From NCBI GenBank assembly GCA_041395725.1, contig JAWKZW010000001.1, forward strand, positions 4,884,501 to 4,948,500: a stretch of DNA of 64,000 nucleotides. The letters run 5' to 3'. The number at the start of each line of letters is the position of its first letter. The first letter of the stretch is position 1. The DNA is from Gammaproteobacteria bacterium. Lineage in GTDB: Bacteria; Pseudomonadota; Gammaproteobacteria; Pseudomonadales; Pseudohongiellaceae. This document shows, piece after piece, positions 53,148 through 62,308 of this stretch. The translations under genes were made by a program, and so were the position numbers. The notes under the pieces were generated by a model that saw only the letters and a program-made list of their open reading frames with translations, was not told the origin of the DNA and searched no databases.

Positions 53148-54530
53148 TCAACGCAACCGCCGCGCCCGCACCTCTCGCCCCTTGACCTTACCCTCAGCGA
53201 AAACCGTCAGCGCCGTTTTAGCCGCCTGCTGCTCGACAGCCACATAGGCGACCTTGTCGAACAGGGTAATCTTGCCGATCTGCGCGCCGGTCAGCCTGCC
53301 ACCGGCGGTCAACGCACCCAGCAGGTCACCTGCCCGGATCTTATCCCTGCGGCCAACGTTCACCTGCAGGGTAACCATGGGCGGGTACAGCTTGAAATCT
53401 GGCGGCACAGTCAGATCGGCGGCACTGGCCAGCGTCGCGGCGGCACCCTGGAACTCTTCGATGGCGTGCAGGTACCGACTCTCCCGATTGCTAAACAGGC
53501 TGACCGCCAGCCCCTTGCTGCCGGCCCGGGCGGTGCGCCCGATGCGGTGGGTGTGTACTTCAGGATCCCGGGCCAGCTCGAAGTTGATAACCGCCGCCAG
53601 CTCCTTGACATCGAGCCCGCGGGCAGCGACATCCGTTGCCACCAGGATCGAACTGCTTTTGCCCGCGAACTGAGTCAGCACCTGGTCACGCTCCGCCTGC
53701 TCGAGATCACCGTGCAGGGCCAGCGCATGCAGATCCTGCTCGCGCAGCGCACTTACCAGCTGCTGGCACCTTTCCCGGGTATTACAGAACACCAGGCTCG
53801 ATTCCGGCCGATAATGGGCAATGACCCTGAACAGCACTGCAATCCGGTCACCCTCCTCCACCTGGAAAAACACCTGTTCGATATCCGGCCCGCTGTGACT
53901 GCTGGCAACGCGGATATCGACCGGGTCACGCTGCACACTGCGACTGATCTGCCTGATGCCATCGGGATAGGTCGCCGAGAACAGCAGTGTCTGCCGGGCT
54001 GCAGGCGTTGCGCCGATGATGTTGAGAATATCGTCATGAAACCCCATATCCAGCATGCGGTCGGCCTCATCCAGAACCAGAGTCTCCACGGTGTCGAGGT
54101 GCAGAGTCTTTTTCTCCAGATGCTTCAGGATGCGACCCGGTGTACCGACGACAATGTGCGGGGCGCGCCGCAGGGAAGTCAGTTGTGGACCCATCGGTTT
54201 ACCACCGCAGAGGGTGAGCACCTTGACATTGGGAATGGCGCTGGCCAGCCGGCGGATCTCCGTCGCCACCTGATCGGCCAGTTCCCGGGTAGGCGTTAAT
54301 ACCAGCGCCTGAGTGCAATAGGATTGTACCGCCAATCGGTTCAGCAGGCCGATAGCAAACGCCGCCGTCTTGCCGCTACCGGTCATGGCCTGGGCGATCA
54401 GGTCCTTGCCTGCCAGCAACGGGGGCAGCGCCTGGGCCTGGACTGCCGTCATTGACTCGTAGTCGAGGCTTCTGATGCTGGCCTGTAATTCGTCGCGCAG
54501 GGGAAGTGTCGTGAATGCCAGGGTAGTCAT
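53148..54530 (-). CDS. dbpA: ATP-dependent RNA helicase DbpA
   Basis: 460 aa. DEAD-box motifs in order: Q-motif SMTAVQAQALP, AMTGSGKTAAF, PTRELADQVATEI, TPGRILKHL, VLDEADRML, LFSATYP, SLVFCNTRERCQ, DVAARGLDV and HRIGRTARAG. The C-terminal 75 residues (KIRAGDLLGALTAGGRLTG, IGKITLFDKVAYVAV) form the DbpA RNA-binding domain that targets 23S rRNA hairpin 92. Acts in 50S ribosome assembly. Confidence 0.96.
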   Translation of the reverse strand: MTTLAFTTLPLRDELQASIRSLDYESMTAVQAQALPPLLAGKDLIAQAMTGSGKTAAFAIGLLNRLAVQSYCTQALVLTPTRELADQVATEIRRLASAIPNVKVLTLCGGKPMGPQLTSLRRAPHIVVGTPGRILKHLEKKTLHLDTVETLVLDEADRMLDMGFHDDILNIIGATPAARQTLLFSATYPDGIRQISRSVQRDPVDIRVASSHSGPDIEQVFFQVEEGDRIAVLFRVIAHYRPESSLVFCNTRERCQQLVSALREQDLHALALHGDLEQAERDQVLTQFAGKSSSILVATDVAARGLDVKELAAVINFELARDPEVHTHRIGRTARAGSKGLAVSLFSNRESRYLHAIEEFQGAAATLASAADLTVPPDFKLYPPMVTLQVNVGRRDKIRAGDLLGALTAGGRLTGAQIGKITLFDKVAYVAVEQQAAKTALTVFAEGKVKGREVRARRLR

Positions 54531-54579
54531 TGCCTTGGGAACCTCTGATTAATTATGGAAACGCTCTGCGGGAGTCTGT

Positions 54580-54656
54580 CGGGCGTTACTGCAAGGCGTC
54601 GTGCGCAGGGAATGGCGCGGCCCCTGCCTAGGTCGACAACGCCGCAGTGGTGCCCG
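54580..54656. repeat. 77-bp imperfect hairpin element
   Basis: Complementary blocks CGGGCG/GCCCG, CTGC/GCAG, GGCGT/ACGCC and CAGGG/CCCTG fold 54580-54656 into a long stem-loop. It starts after CTCTGATTAAT, a sequence similar to the hairpin at 42216. Such elements recur across gammaproteobacterial intergenic regions; no gene here. Confidence 0.65.
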
Positions 54657-54940
54657 AAGGGGCCTTCAGGCGGGCCACTCCGTTCGTTGCCTGGCCTTTA
54701 AATGCGGGGCGCGCATCATAGCAGAGTTTTCAAACCCATCGCGAGGGATTCCGGGCATGGCTCCGAATGCTGACCCGCAGAGCCTTCATCCGCTCAGCCC
54801 TGCCATTGCTTGCCCGGCCCGTTTACTGCAAGCTGGAGCCTGTTATGGAATCCGCTCAACTGACAGCGCCGATCCTGCCAGGAAAGCCGTGCTACAAGCA
54901 ACCGGAATCCCCCACGAGCCTCAGCAGAAGAAACCCCAGC

Positions 54941-55471
54941 ATGGCACTGAAACCGACTATCTATAAGTTCAGCGTCGCTCTGAGCGACATCGACCGCGAC
55001 GTGTATGAGAGTCTCAACCTGACCCTCGCCCGCCATCCCTCTGAGACCATGGAACGCATGCTGGTAAGATTGCTGGCTTTCTGCTTCAACACCCGGGAGC
55101 GACTGGAGTTCTGCAAGGGCATCAGTGATCCTGAAGAACCGGATCTGTGGCAACGCGGTCTGGATGGTAACCTGGAGCTGTGGATCGACGTGGGCGAACC
55201 AGCAGTCGAGCGGATCAAGAAAGCCACCCGGGTGGCGTCATTGGTAAAGGTCTACAGCTTTAACAGCAAAGCCGACACTTGGTGGGGGCTGAATCGCGAC
55301 GCCCTGGTGGCGTTGCCTGCAGAGATTTTCCAGTTTCAATGGAATGAAATAAAGAACCTGGCGGACCGGATTGACCGCACCATGGAGCTGTCCGTGACCA
55401 TCAGCGAGGCTTCCGCCTACGTGGCCACTGCCAGGGGTGAGTGTGAAGTTGCCCTGCTACGACACCACTGA
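54941..55471 (+). CDS. yaeQ: YaeQ-family protein
   Basis: 176 aa from ATG 54941, the family's start (MALKPTIYKFSVALSDIDRD); the frame reaches 54767 but upstream sequence is not conserved-looking. YaeQ signatures: RHPSETMERMLVRLLAFCFN, EPDLWQRGLDGNLELWIDVGEP and TWWGLNRDALVAL. The fold is PD-(D/E)XK-like; relatives suppress rfaH loss in E. coli. Followed by a 12-bp-stem hairpin at 55501-55532, likely its terminator. Confidence 0.9.
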   Translation: MALKPTIYKFSVALSDIDRDVYESLNLTLARHPSETMERMLVRLLAFCFNTRERLEFCKGISDPEEPDLWQRGLDGNLELWIDVGEPAVERIKKATRVASLVKVYSFNSKADTWWGLNRDALVALPAEIFQFQWNEIKNLADRIDRTMELSVTISEASAYVATARGECEVALLRHH

Positions 55472-55500
55472 ATTGCCGCTGAGGCGGCCGGGCAACCGCA

Positions 55501-55532
55501 GACTGATTACCAGAGCGTTGTGGTAATCAGTC
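55501..55532. terminator. Hairpin after yaeQ
   Basis: GACTGATTACCA / TGGTAATCAGTC perfect 12-bp stem with an 8-base loop. Only a weak T tract follows, so termination strength is uncertain. Lies between yaeQ and ldtD. Confidence 0.65.
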
Positions 55533-55608
55533 AAGATTCCCTAGAATAGACGGTCAGCAGGCTGTTCCAACACCACCGTCGTTAATCGCAAACCTCAGGA
55601 GCATGCAC

Positions 55609-57180
55609 ATGATTTCCGTATCAAGCAGGAAAGTCAGATTGCCTGGACAGATCCTTGTGGGGATCCTGGTGTTGTGTTTCAGCCTGGGTTACTTGCAAAC
55701 ATTTGCCCAGGCAGCACCTGCAACCGCGCTTGCTGTACCAGAGTCGACTCTACTCGCACCACGTGCCACGGAAGCTTTCTACCTCGACAGACAGCCCGGG
55801 CCTGCCTGGCAGGATGACGATCTGTTTGACCAGTTACTGACCGCCCTGGAAGGGTTGCGTGACCACGGGCTGGACCCGGAGCACTACCACCTGGCGACAC
55901 TCCGAGACCTTCGCAACGATAGGGCTAGGCGGGACCGGTACGCTACCGACGCCTGGTTTTCTGCGGCCGCGCACATGCTGTACGGCAAGCTGGATCCGGT
56001 GACCGTCGAGCCCGACTGGACTGCCGGGAGCAGGGAGGCAGACCTCAATGACAGCCTGCTCCAGGCCCTTGCAGCCGGTGAAATTGCGGCAAGCCTGACC
56101 CAGTTCGCGCCGCGACAGCCGCAATACACGAGCCTGGTCGAGCACTACCGCCAGCTCAGGCAGAGGGAGCTTGAACCCATCAACACGGTACCTGCAGGGC
56201 CGACACTGCGCAGTGGTGATTACGATGACCGCGTTACGGTATTACAACAGCACCTTGATCGGTTGGGCACTCTGGATGAGGACTACCAGCCGGGTCTGAT
56301 GGACGCCGCGACGGTTGAGGCAGTAAAAATATTCCAGGCCCAGAATGATCTGGAGCCCGATGGTCTGGTGGGGCCGGCAACGTTATCTGCGCTGAATTTC
56401 GGCCCCCAGCAGAAGCTGGACAAACTGCGGGTAAACCTGGAGCGCTGGCGCTGGCTGCCCGAAGAACTCGGGCAACGGCACATCCGGGTCAATATTGCCG
56501 GTTTTACCGTCACCACCTGGGAGAACGGCTCACTACTGCGGACTCACCTGGCGGTGGTGGGAAAAGATTATCGCAAAACACCGGTCTTCTCGGATCAGAT
56601 CGAATACCTGATATTCAACCCCTGGTGGGAAGTTCCCTACTCGATCGCCAGAATCGACAAACTGCCACTTTTTCGTCAGGAGCCGGAACTAATCCGGGAA
56701 CTGGGATTCGAAGTACTGGACCGTAACGGTAAGGCCCTTGAGCCTGACACGATTGACTGGAACAGTGTTTCCCAGGCCAATTTTCCCTATCGGCTCCGTC
56801 AGGCACCGGGCGAGGAAAATGCCCTGGGACAGGTGAAAATAATGTTTCCGAACGCACACAACGTCTATCTGCACGATACCCCTGCCCGCGGCCTGTTCGA
56901 ACAGCGCCAGCGTGCATTCTCCTCCGGTTGTATTCGCACCCAGTTCCCGCTTGAACTGTCCCGCTGGCTTCTAGAGGGAAATCCGGGCTGGGACCGCGAG
57001 CGCATCGACAGCGTGGTGGCCAGCGGACAGGAAACCCGGGTAAACCTTACAACCAGGGTCCCGATTCACATTCTTTACCATACCACAGTGAGCGAACCAG
57101 GCGGCGGTGTACTCTTTCTTGACGACATTTATCAACGGGATGCTGCCGTGCTCAACGGGCTGCTGACTCCTCATCATTAA
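55609..57180 (+). CDS. ldtD: L,D-transpeptidase, YcbB/LdtD type
   Basis: 523 aa from ATG 55609, chosen because AGGAG lies 7 bases upstream (the ATG at 55603 is only 1 base away). A signal sequence (GILVLCFSLGYLQTFAQA) is followed by a YcbB-like domain, a peptidoglycan-binding repeat (DDRVTVLQQHLDRLGTL, AVKIFQAQNDLEPDGLVGPATL) and the YkuD catalytic domain with HDTPARGLF and FSSGCIRTQ (catalytic Cys). It makes 3-3 crosslinks in peptidoglycan and can bypass PBPs. The mepK-type gene follows, as in E. coli ycbB-ycbK. Confidence 0.94.
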   Translation: MISVSSRKVRLPGQILVGILVLCFSLGYLQTFAQAAPATALAVPESTLLAPRATEAFYLDRQPGPAWQDDDLFDQLLTALEGLRDHGLDPEHYHLATLRDLRNDRARRDRYATDAWFSAAAHMLYGKLDPVTVEPDWTAGSREADLNDSLLQALAAGEIAASLTQFAPRQPQYTSLVEHYRQLRQRELEPINTVPAGPTLRSGDYDDRVTVLQQHLDRLGTLDEDYQPGLMDAATVEAVKIFQAQNDLEPDGLVGPATLSALNFGPQQKLDKLRVNLERWRWLPEELGQRHIRVNIAGFTVTTWENGSLLRTHLAVVGKDYRKTPVFSDQIEYLIFNPWWEVPYSIARIDKLPLFRQEPELIRELGFEVLDRNGKALEPDTIDWNSVSQANFPYRLRQAPGEENALGQVKIMFPNAHNVYLHDTPARGLFEQRQRAFSSGCIRTQFPLELSRWLLEGNPGWDRERIDSVVASGQETRVNLTTRVPIHILYHTTVSEPGGGVLFLDDIYQRDAAVLNGLLTPHH

Positions 57181-57200
57181 TTCTGTGCAGGTACGAATCT

Positions 57201-58112
57201 ATGAAACTCGTTACGTTGTTCTCTTGCTTACTCGCAGTCTGCAGTTCGGCCGCCTTAGGCAATTCGAATCGCGCTGACTTCACCATTGCCTTTCATGATA
57301 TTGAAACCGATCTGAAAATTATCACCACCTCGGTGATGCCCGAAGAGTACCTGCCAGTAAAAACTACCGCCGGGGCTTTGGCACCGCAGGGAGAATTAAG
57401 AAAAACAGAAACCGGCTGGGAGTGGCAGGCGCCGGCCCACCCCGGGCACTACAGCGTCTCATTCCAGCAGGCGGGCCAGGAAATCCTGCTGCGGGTGTTC
57501 GTACTGACGCCATTTCTCAACGGCGAACAGGAAGCACTGCAGGGCTTTACAATTGGCAGTTACCAGAAGGAGCTGTTCAGAGGATTACCCACGTACTCGG
57601 CCCCCCGGGGCTTCATCAACCTGACCGACGACCTGGCCGGGGTTCAGGTGTCCCCCAGTTTTTCCATCAACCAGTTTGTCAGCAAGCAGAAACCTGGGCA
57701 CGATGACGCTACCTACCTGCTGGTCCTGCCTGCCATGCTGATCAAGCTCGAGACACTGCTGGAAGCGGCCAATGAAAGGGGCTGGCGTGCGCCAACTTTG
57801 TACGTGATGAGCGGTTTCAGGACACCATTCTACAACCGTGCGATCGGCAATAACACGACAACTTCGCGGCACCTGTACGGTGGAGCAGCAGACGTCTGGA
57901 TCGATGGCGACGAGGATGGTCTGATGGATGACCTGAATGGCGATGGCAGGATTGACCGCCAGGATGCCTTCACGCTGGCCGGCCTGGCCGAAAGTCTGGC
58001 TGCCAAAGGGGGGCGGGACTGGCCACCGGGCGGAATCGGCATCTACGACTCCACCCCGGCACACGGGCCTTTTGTGCACATCGATTCACGGGGATACCGG
58101 GCGCGGTGGTAG
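57201..58112 (+). CDS. mepK: MepK/YcbK-type murein endopeptidase with EF-hand-like insert
   Basis: 303 aa. Signal peptide (VTLFSCLLAVCSSAALG), an N-terminal beta domain of about 110 residues, then the M15 peptidase_M15_3 core: MSGFRTPFYNRAI, SRHLYGGAADVWI (zinc His224 and Asp231) and GPFVHIDSRGYRARW. It cleaves 3-3 crosslinks made by LdtD, its neighbour. Residues 235-252 (DGDEDGLMDDLNGDGRID) insert two Asp-rich EF-hand-like loops in the core, absent in E. coli MepK. Twenty bp after ldtD, same operon. Confidence 0.9.
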   Translation: MKLVTLFSCLLAVCSSAALGNSNRADFTIAFHDIETDLKIITTSVMPEEYLPVKTTAGALAPQGELRKTETGWEWQAPAHPGHYSVSFQQAGQEILLRVFVLTPFLNGEQEALQGFTIGSYQKELFRGLPTYSAPRGFINLTDDLAGVQVSPSFSINQFVSKQKPGHDDATYLLVLPAMLIKLETLLEAANERGWRAPTLYVMSGFRTPFYNRAIGNNTTTSRHLYGGAADVWIDGDEDGLMDDLNGDGRIDRQDAFTLAGLAESLAAKGGRDWPPGGIGIYDSTPAHGPFVHIDSRGYRARW

Positions 58113-58277
58113 CCGGGCGCCGCCGGCAACCAGCCATGGCTGTTAGTCTGCAAATACGCCGGATTTTATTGATCCTGAGCAACATCTGTGGCGCTGCGAA
58201 ACTACAGAATAAAGGCCAGGGCTTGTGCAGTGCGGCTCGCCAAAGTATCAATCAGAAGCAAAACCGGAGAGTTCACT

Positions 58278-58541
58278 ATGAACAGTGCCAAATCACGCGT
58301 CGATGAAATGCTCAACGATCTGAAACAGGAGCGTGACGAACTGCGGTTAAAAATCAAACTCGCCAAAATGGAAGCCAACGAGGAATGGGCAAAACTCGAA
58401 GCGAAGCTGGCCAGGCTCGAGACAAAAGCCAGGGAATTGAAAAGCGCCACAGAGGATTCTTCGAAGGAAATCGGTGCGGCGGCGAAACTGCTCGGGGAGG
58501 AAATCCGCGATGGCTTCAAGAATATAGCCCGGCATTTGTAG
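58278..58541 (+). CDS. Small coiled-coil protein
   Basis: 87 aa from ATG 58278 with GGAGAG 5-10 bases upstream. Nearly all heptad-rich, Lys/Glu/Leu sequence (DEMLNDLKQERDELRLKIKL, EEWAKLEAKLARLETKARE), so an alpha-helical coiled coil. The end LLGEEIRDGFKNIARHL may be amphipathic. No signal peptide. Function unknown; gene end converges on the Na/Pi transporter. Confidence 0.7.
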   Translation: MNSAKSRVDEMLNDLKQERDELRLKIKLAKMEANEEWAKLEAKLARLETKARELKSATEDSSKEIGAAAKLLGEEIRDGFKNIARHL

Positions 58542-58560
58542 CGAAAGCCGGCAGCCCAGA

Positions 58561-60138
58561 CTAATCCAGCCGGCTGGTATTGGCAAAATTGACAAGCTTG
58601 TCTTTAAGACGTTGTGAGTAAGTAACAAAATTTGTTAACGCACCGGCATCCCGCCGATTCGGATCGGCCAACAGTGACAGGAGGTTCCTGTTGGTGCGGT
58701 TGATACAGGCCTGCAGGTCCTGAGAGACGGCCTTGATGTCCAGCTCCTTCTCTTCAAGCAGGGATTTGTTGATGCTGTCGAAAAGATTAAGGGTGTGGCT
58801 GGACAGATCCCTGATCAACAGCAGAATATCGCTCCTCAATTCGATGAAATGCTCCACCATGACCTTCTTGGCGTTGAACAGGTCCACAATCGAGTCATGT
58901 ATCTGAAACAGGTAGTCGAACTGGTTGATAATTCTGATCAGGTCTTTCGAATCCTGTTCGTCATTAACGAGAGTGACGATTCTGGAGAAATACGCCAGGT
59001 ACTCTTTTTTGACGAAGTTCATGTAGTCATTGCGTTTCTCGGCTGCATCAAAAACACCCCGGTAATTTGTTTCGATGCTCAGGGTGACCGTGCTGTAGTT
59101 CTCCTGCAGGAACCGCAACAGCGACTTGGCTTCCCCTTCCAGCTCGATTTTTATATCCGAGAAACTGGCTCCCTCCGCATACACCGGCAACGTCAGCCTC
59201 TCAAAGTCCATCTTGCCTTCACCCAGCAGCGAGTCAACCAGACGACTGAACGGCGAAACAAAAACCGTGAAAATGATACTGGTGACAACATTGAAAACCA
59301 GATGGATGATGGCCAGTGCCACCGCGGGCTCTGCGGTCACATCGCTTAACCGGTTTCCAAACAACAGCAAGGCCGGTAAAAAAAGTATCACGCCGCCAAA
59401 ATTGAACAGGAAATGGCACAGAGCCGTCTTTTTGGCTGCCACATCCATATTGAACATGGCCACCAGTGCTGTCGCCGTGGTGCCGATATTGGCACCCATA
59501 ATCAGAGGCACCGCGTTCTCCAGACCCAACAGACCCTGTTGGGCGAAAATAATTGCCAGGCCGGTGGTCACGGAACTGGATTGTACAATGGCAGTGAACA
59601 GGCAACCGAAGAGAATGGCGAAGACAGGATTGCGGGGCTCGATTAATAAATTAATCAGCGCCGGATTATTCTGCAATGGCTGCAATGACGACGCAATGAG
59701 GTTGAGGCTGAAAAAAACGAAGCCGAAATAAAAAATTGCCTTACCGAAAATCGCGTACCTGGATCGAATGAGGGACAGGAAAAAGCCGCAGATAATCAGC
59801 AACGGTGCGAAAGATGTCAGCTTGAAGGCAACCAGCTGAGCGGTGATCGTGGTGCCGATATTGGACCCGATAATGACGCCCACGCTGTTTTTGAACGAAA
59901 TGACGCCGGCATTGACCAGGCTGATAGCAATGACAGACGTGGCGGAACTGGATTGTATGACCGCCGTGACCAGTGCGCCGATCAGTACCCCGGCCGCCGG
60001 AATTCTGGTCGCACGGCCAAGGGATTTCCTCAGCCTTTCGCCGGATATATTCTCGATTTCCCTGGAAAAATGCTCCAGGCCGAAAATAAACAGGATGATG
60101 GCGGTAATTCCCGCGATCGTGATACTGATAGTCCCCAT
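58561..60138 (-). CDS. Na/phosphate symporter with PhoU-like domain
   Basis: 525 aa from ATG 60138 (AAGGTGA upstream; TTG 60159 is less likely). The NptA/YjbB core has duplicated QSSSA motifs (AVIQSSSATSVI and AIVQSSSVTTGL) within about eight membrane segments, GANIGTTATALV and GSNIGTTITAQL. The C-terminal 190 residues are helical and PhoU-like, thought to regulate phosphate flux. It moves phosphate out or in with sodium at the inner membrane. Single gene. Confidence 0.92.
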   Translation of the reverse strand: MGTISITIAGITAIILFIFGLEHFSREIENISGERLRKSLGRATRIPAAGVLIGALVTAVIQSSSATSVIAISLVNAGVISFKNSVGVIIGSNIGTTITAQLVAFKLTSFAPLLIICGFFLSLIRSRYAIFGKAIFYFGFVFFSLNLIASSLQPLQNNPALINLLIEPRNPVFAILFGCLFTAIVQSSSVTTGLAIIFAQQGLLGLENAVPLIMGANIGTTATALVAMFNMDVAAKKTALCHFLFNFGGVILFLPALLLFGNRLSDVTAEPAVALAIIHLVFNVVTSIIFTVFVSPFSRLVDSLLGEGKMDFERLTLPVYAEGASFSDIKIELEGEAKSLLRFLQENYSTVTLSIETNYRGVFDAAEKRNDYMNFVKKEYLAYFSRIVTLVNDEQDSKDLIRIINQFDYLFQIHDSIVDLFNAKKVMVEHFIELRSDILLLIRDLSSHTLNLFDSINKSLLEEKELDIKAVSQDLQACINRTNRNLLSLLADPNRRDAGALTNFVTYSQRLKDKLVNFANTSRLD

Positions 60139-60367
60139 GTAGCGATCACCTTGATTCAATTGGGCCGGGGCCTGGTGCTGGGTGCCGCGCTCGATACAGG
60201 CTCACGAACCGTACCCAGGCTGGCGGGAGCCGACTCCGAATAACCTGCCACCCTTATTATCTGCTGAATCGTAGCGAAAGAGACCACTTTTTTTACCAGC
60301 ACATCCCGACCGGCCGCGCTGACGGAAATGTCACAGCGGCAGGAAGCGGATTATTGGGGTGGTATTC

Positions 60368-62308
60368 TCAGGTATCTGTCGATCTGTCCGCAGCAGGCAG
60401 CACGGCTGCTACCGGCTGAAGTACTCGCCCGGCCGCGCTTACTGCATCCACAAAATAATCCTGGAATACATCGCGGCGTCTCATGATGGCCGGTGGTTTA
60501 CATTCTTCCGGCGTATGCAACAACCCTGCGCGGGCCAGCAGCGAGGCGAACCGGCGGCTGCCGCTTAGGGCAGAGAGGGGAATAGCCAGCATCAAGCCGA
60601 CAACCATGGGCAGCATCCAGTACAGCAGTGGTGAAGACAGCCACAGGAGCTGCGTGGTGACCAGCAGACCCACGGCGGTGTGCCAGCCATGCCTGTACAA
60701 AAGCTCTTTCCAGGATACCCGTCTGCCGCGGCGCTGCTGGGCTGACCAGCCGGAATCCTGCCCCCGCACAATTTCCCAAAGGTGTCTGCTGTGCAGCAGC
60801 ATAACAATGGGCGCATGCAATATCGAGAACAGAAGTTCCATTACTGCACTCAGGACAAGCCGGACCCGTCCCTGGCCGCCGTGAACCTCCCGGCGGCAGA
60901 TGCCGGCACAGAACCCCAACAGCTTTGGCAGCAGCAGCAGGGTCATGGTAAGAATAAACAGACGAATCATGCGCTCGGCATCGAAAACCAGCCCTCCGAG
61001 CAGCAGCCAGCCCCCATCGGCTGATGCGACTAACGGCTCCTGACTCAACCGGGTACTCAGCAGCAACCCCACCGCCACCATCGCCAGCCACAAGGGTGAT
61101 GTTGCGTAGTTCATAACGCCCATCAGCATATGGGCGCGGTTCGGCCAGCGCAGGCCGCGGGCGGAAACCACCGCCAGGTGCTGCACATTGCCCTGGGCCC
61201 AGCGTCGGTCCCGCACCGCCGCATCCAGCAACGTAGGAGGACATTCCTCCCAGGAGCCTTTCAGCCCCGGCAGCATGCGCACTTTCCAGCCCGCCCGTCG
61301 AATCAGGGCCGCCTCGACAAAATCGTGCGAGCGAATTTCACCACCGAATGGACGCGGCCCTGGTATACAGGGCAGACCGGCAGATTCCGCAAACGCACGA
61401 ACCCGCAGAATGGCGTTGTGACCCCAGTAGTTCCCGTCGTGGCCCTGCCAGGCATTCAGGCCACGGGCAAAGACCGGGCCATAAACCACACCGGCAAACT
61501 GCTGAAGCCGGGCGTACAACGTCTCGCCACCGTACAGGTTCGGCAGGGTCTGCAGAATCCCGGTTGAAGGTTCGGCATCCATCTCCCGGACCAGCCTGGC
61601 CAGGGTTTCCCCGGCGATCAGACTGTCGGCATCCAGCACCACCATATAGTCATACCGACTGCCCCAGTGATTGATAAAGTCACGAATGTTGCCGGCCTTG
61701 CGAGCAGTATTGCGATCACGCCGTCGGTACCAGACCGGTATGTTGCCCGCCAGCCGCTCGCGCAGGCATTGCACGGCCGCCACTTCCGACGACCAGATTT
61801 CCGGTTCGCTGGAGTCGGACAGAACAAATATTTCGAAATGCTGCTGCAAGTCCAGCTGCGTCAGTTCTTCGGCCATCGCTGCCAGCGCCGCACAGGCGCT
61901 GACCGAATCCTCGTTGTAGACGGGCATCAGCAGCACGGTCCTGCCGCGCAGTGGTGCATCGCTGGCGGCGTGCCAGCCGTCATGACCATAAAACACGCCG
62001 GACAGTGCTGCCATCGCTGTCAGCGCGACCCACCCGAACGTAACGGTGAACAGGCACAGCAGTAACCAGAGTAACAGCGCAGTCCAGACCGGCGCACCAG
62101 CCCCATTCAAAGGCAGGATGAGATACAGCTGGTAGCTGGCAGCGGCAGTCAGTGCCAGGCTGCCGCCGAAGGTGAGCAGTCTGGCCAGCCAGGGAGAGGC
62201 ATCGTGACTGGCGATAACCGTATCCGGGTGCCTCGACAGCACCTGGGTCGGCATGGACAGCGGGGCTGTCGGTGGCGTTAAAAGTGATACCTGCGTCATC
62301 GGGTCCAC
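60368..62308 (-). CDS. opgH: Glucans biosynthesis glucosyltransferase H
   Basis: 646 aa, shorter than the 847 aa of E. coli because N- and C-terminal parts are reduced. Membrane segments flank a GT2 domain: VLLMPVYNEDSVSACAALAA, MVVLDADSLIAGETLARLV (D-x-D), FDGEIRS-like and RDRRWAQGNVQHL (R/Q-x-x-RW). Makes osmoregulated periplasmic glucan chains. Its start overlaps opgG by 13 bp, upstream of it in the operon. Confidence 0.95.
   Translation of the reverse strand: MDPMTQVSLLTPPTAPLSMPTQVLSRHPDTVIASHDASPWLARLLTFGGSLALTAAASYQLYLILPLNGAGAPVWTALLLWLLLCLFTVTFGWVALTAMAALSGVFYGHDGWHAASDAPLRGRTVLLMPVYNEDSVSACAALAAMAEELTQLDLQQHFEIFVLSDSSEPEIWSSEVAAVQCLRERLAGNIPVWYRRRDRNTARKAGNIRDFINHWGSRYDYMVVLDADSLIAGETLARLVREMDAEPSTGILQTLPNLYGGETLYARLQQFAGVVYGPVFARGLNAWQGHDGNYWGHNAILRVRAFAESAGLPCIPGPRPFGGEIRSHDFVEAALIRRAGWKVRMLPGLKGSWEECPPTLLDAAVRDRRWAQGNVQHLAVVSARGLRWPNRAHMLMGVMNYATSPLWLAMVAVGLLLSTRLSQEPLVASADGGWLLLGGLVFDAERMIRLFILTMTLLLLPKLLGFCAGICRREVHGGQGRVRLVLSAVMELLFSILHAPIVMLLHSRHLWEIVRGQDSGWSAQQRRGRRVSWKELLYRHGWHTAVGLLVTTQLLWLSSPLLYWMLPMVVGLMLAIPLSALSGSRRFASLLARAGLLHTPEECKPPAIMRRRDVFQDYFVDAVSAAGRVLQPVAAVLPAADRSTDT

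Noticed and set aside
53754..54070. Minus-strand frame overlapping dbpA in another frame
   Set aside because: Lies fully inside the dbpA coding frame, so it is a shadow.
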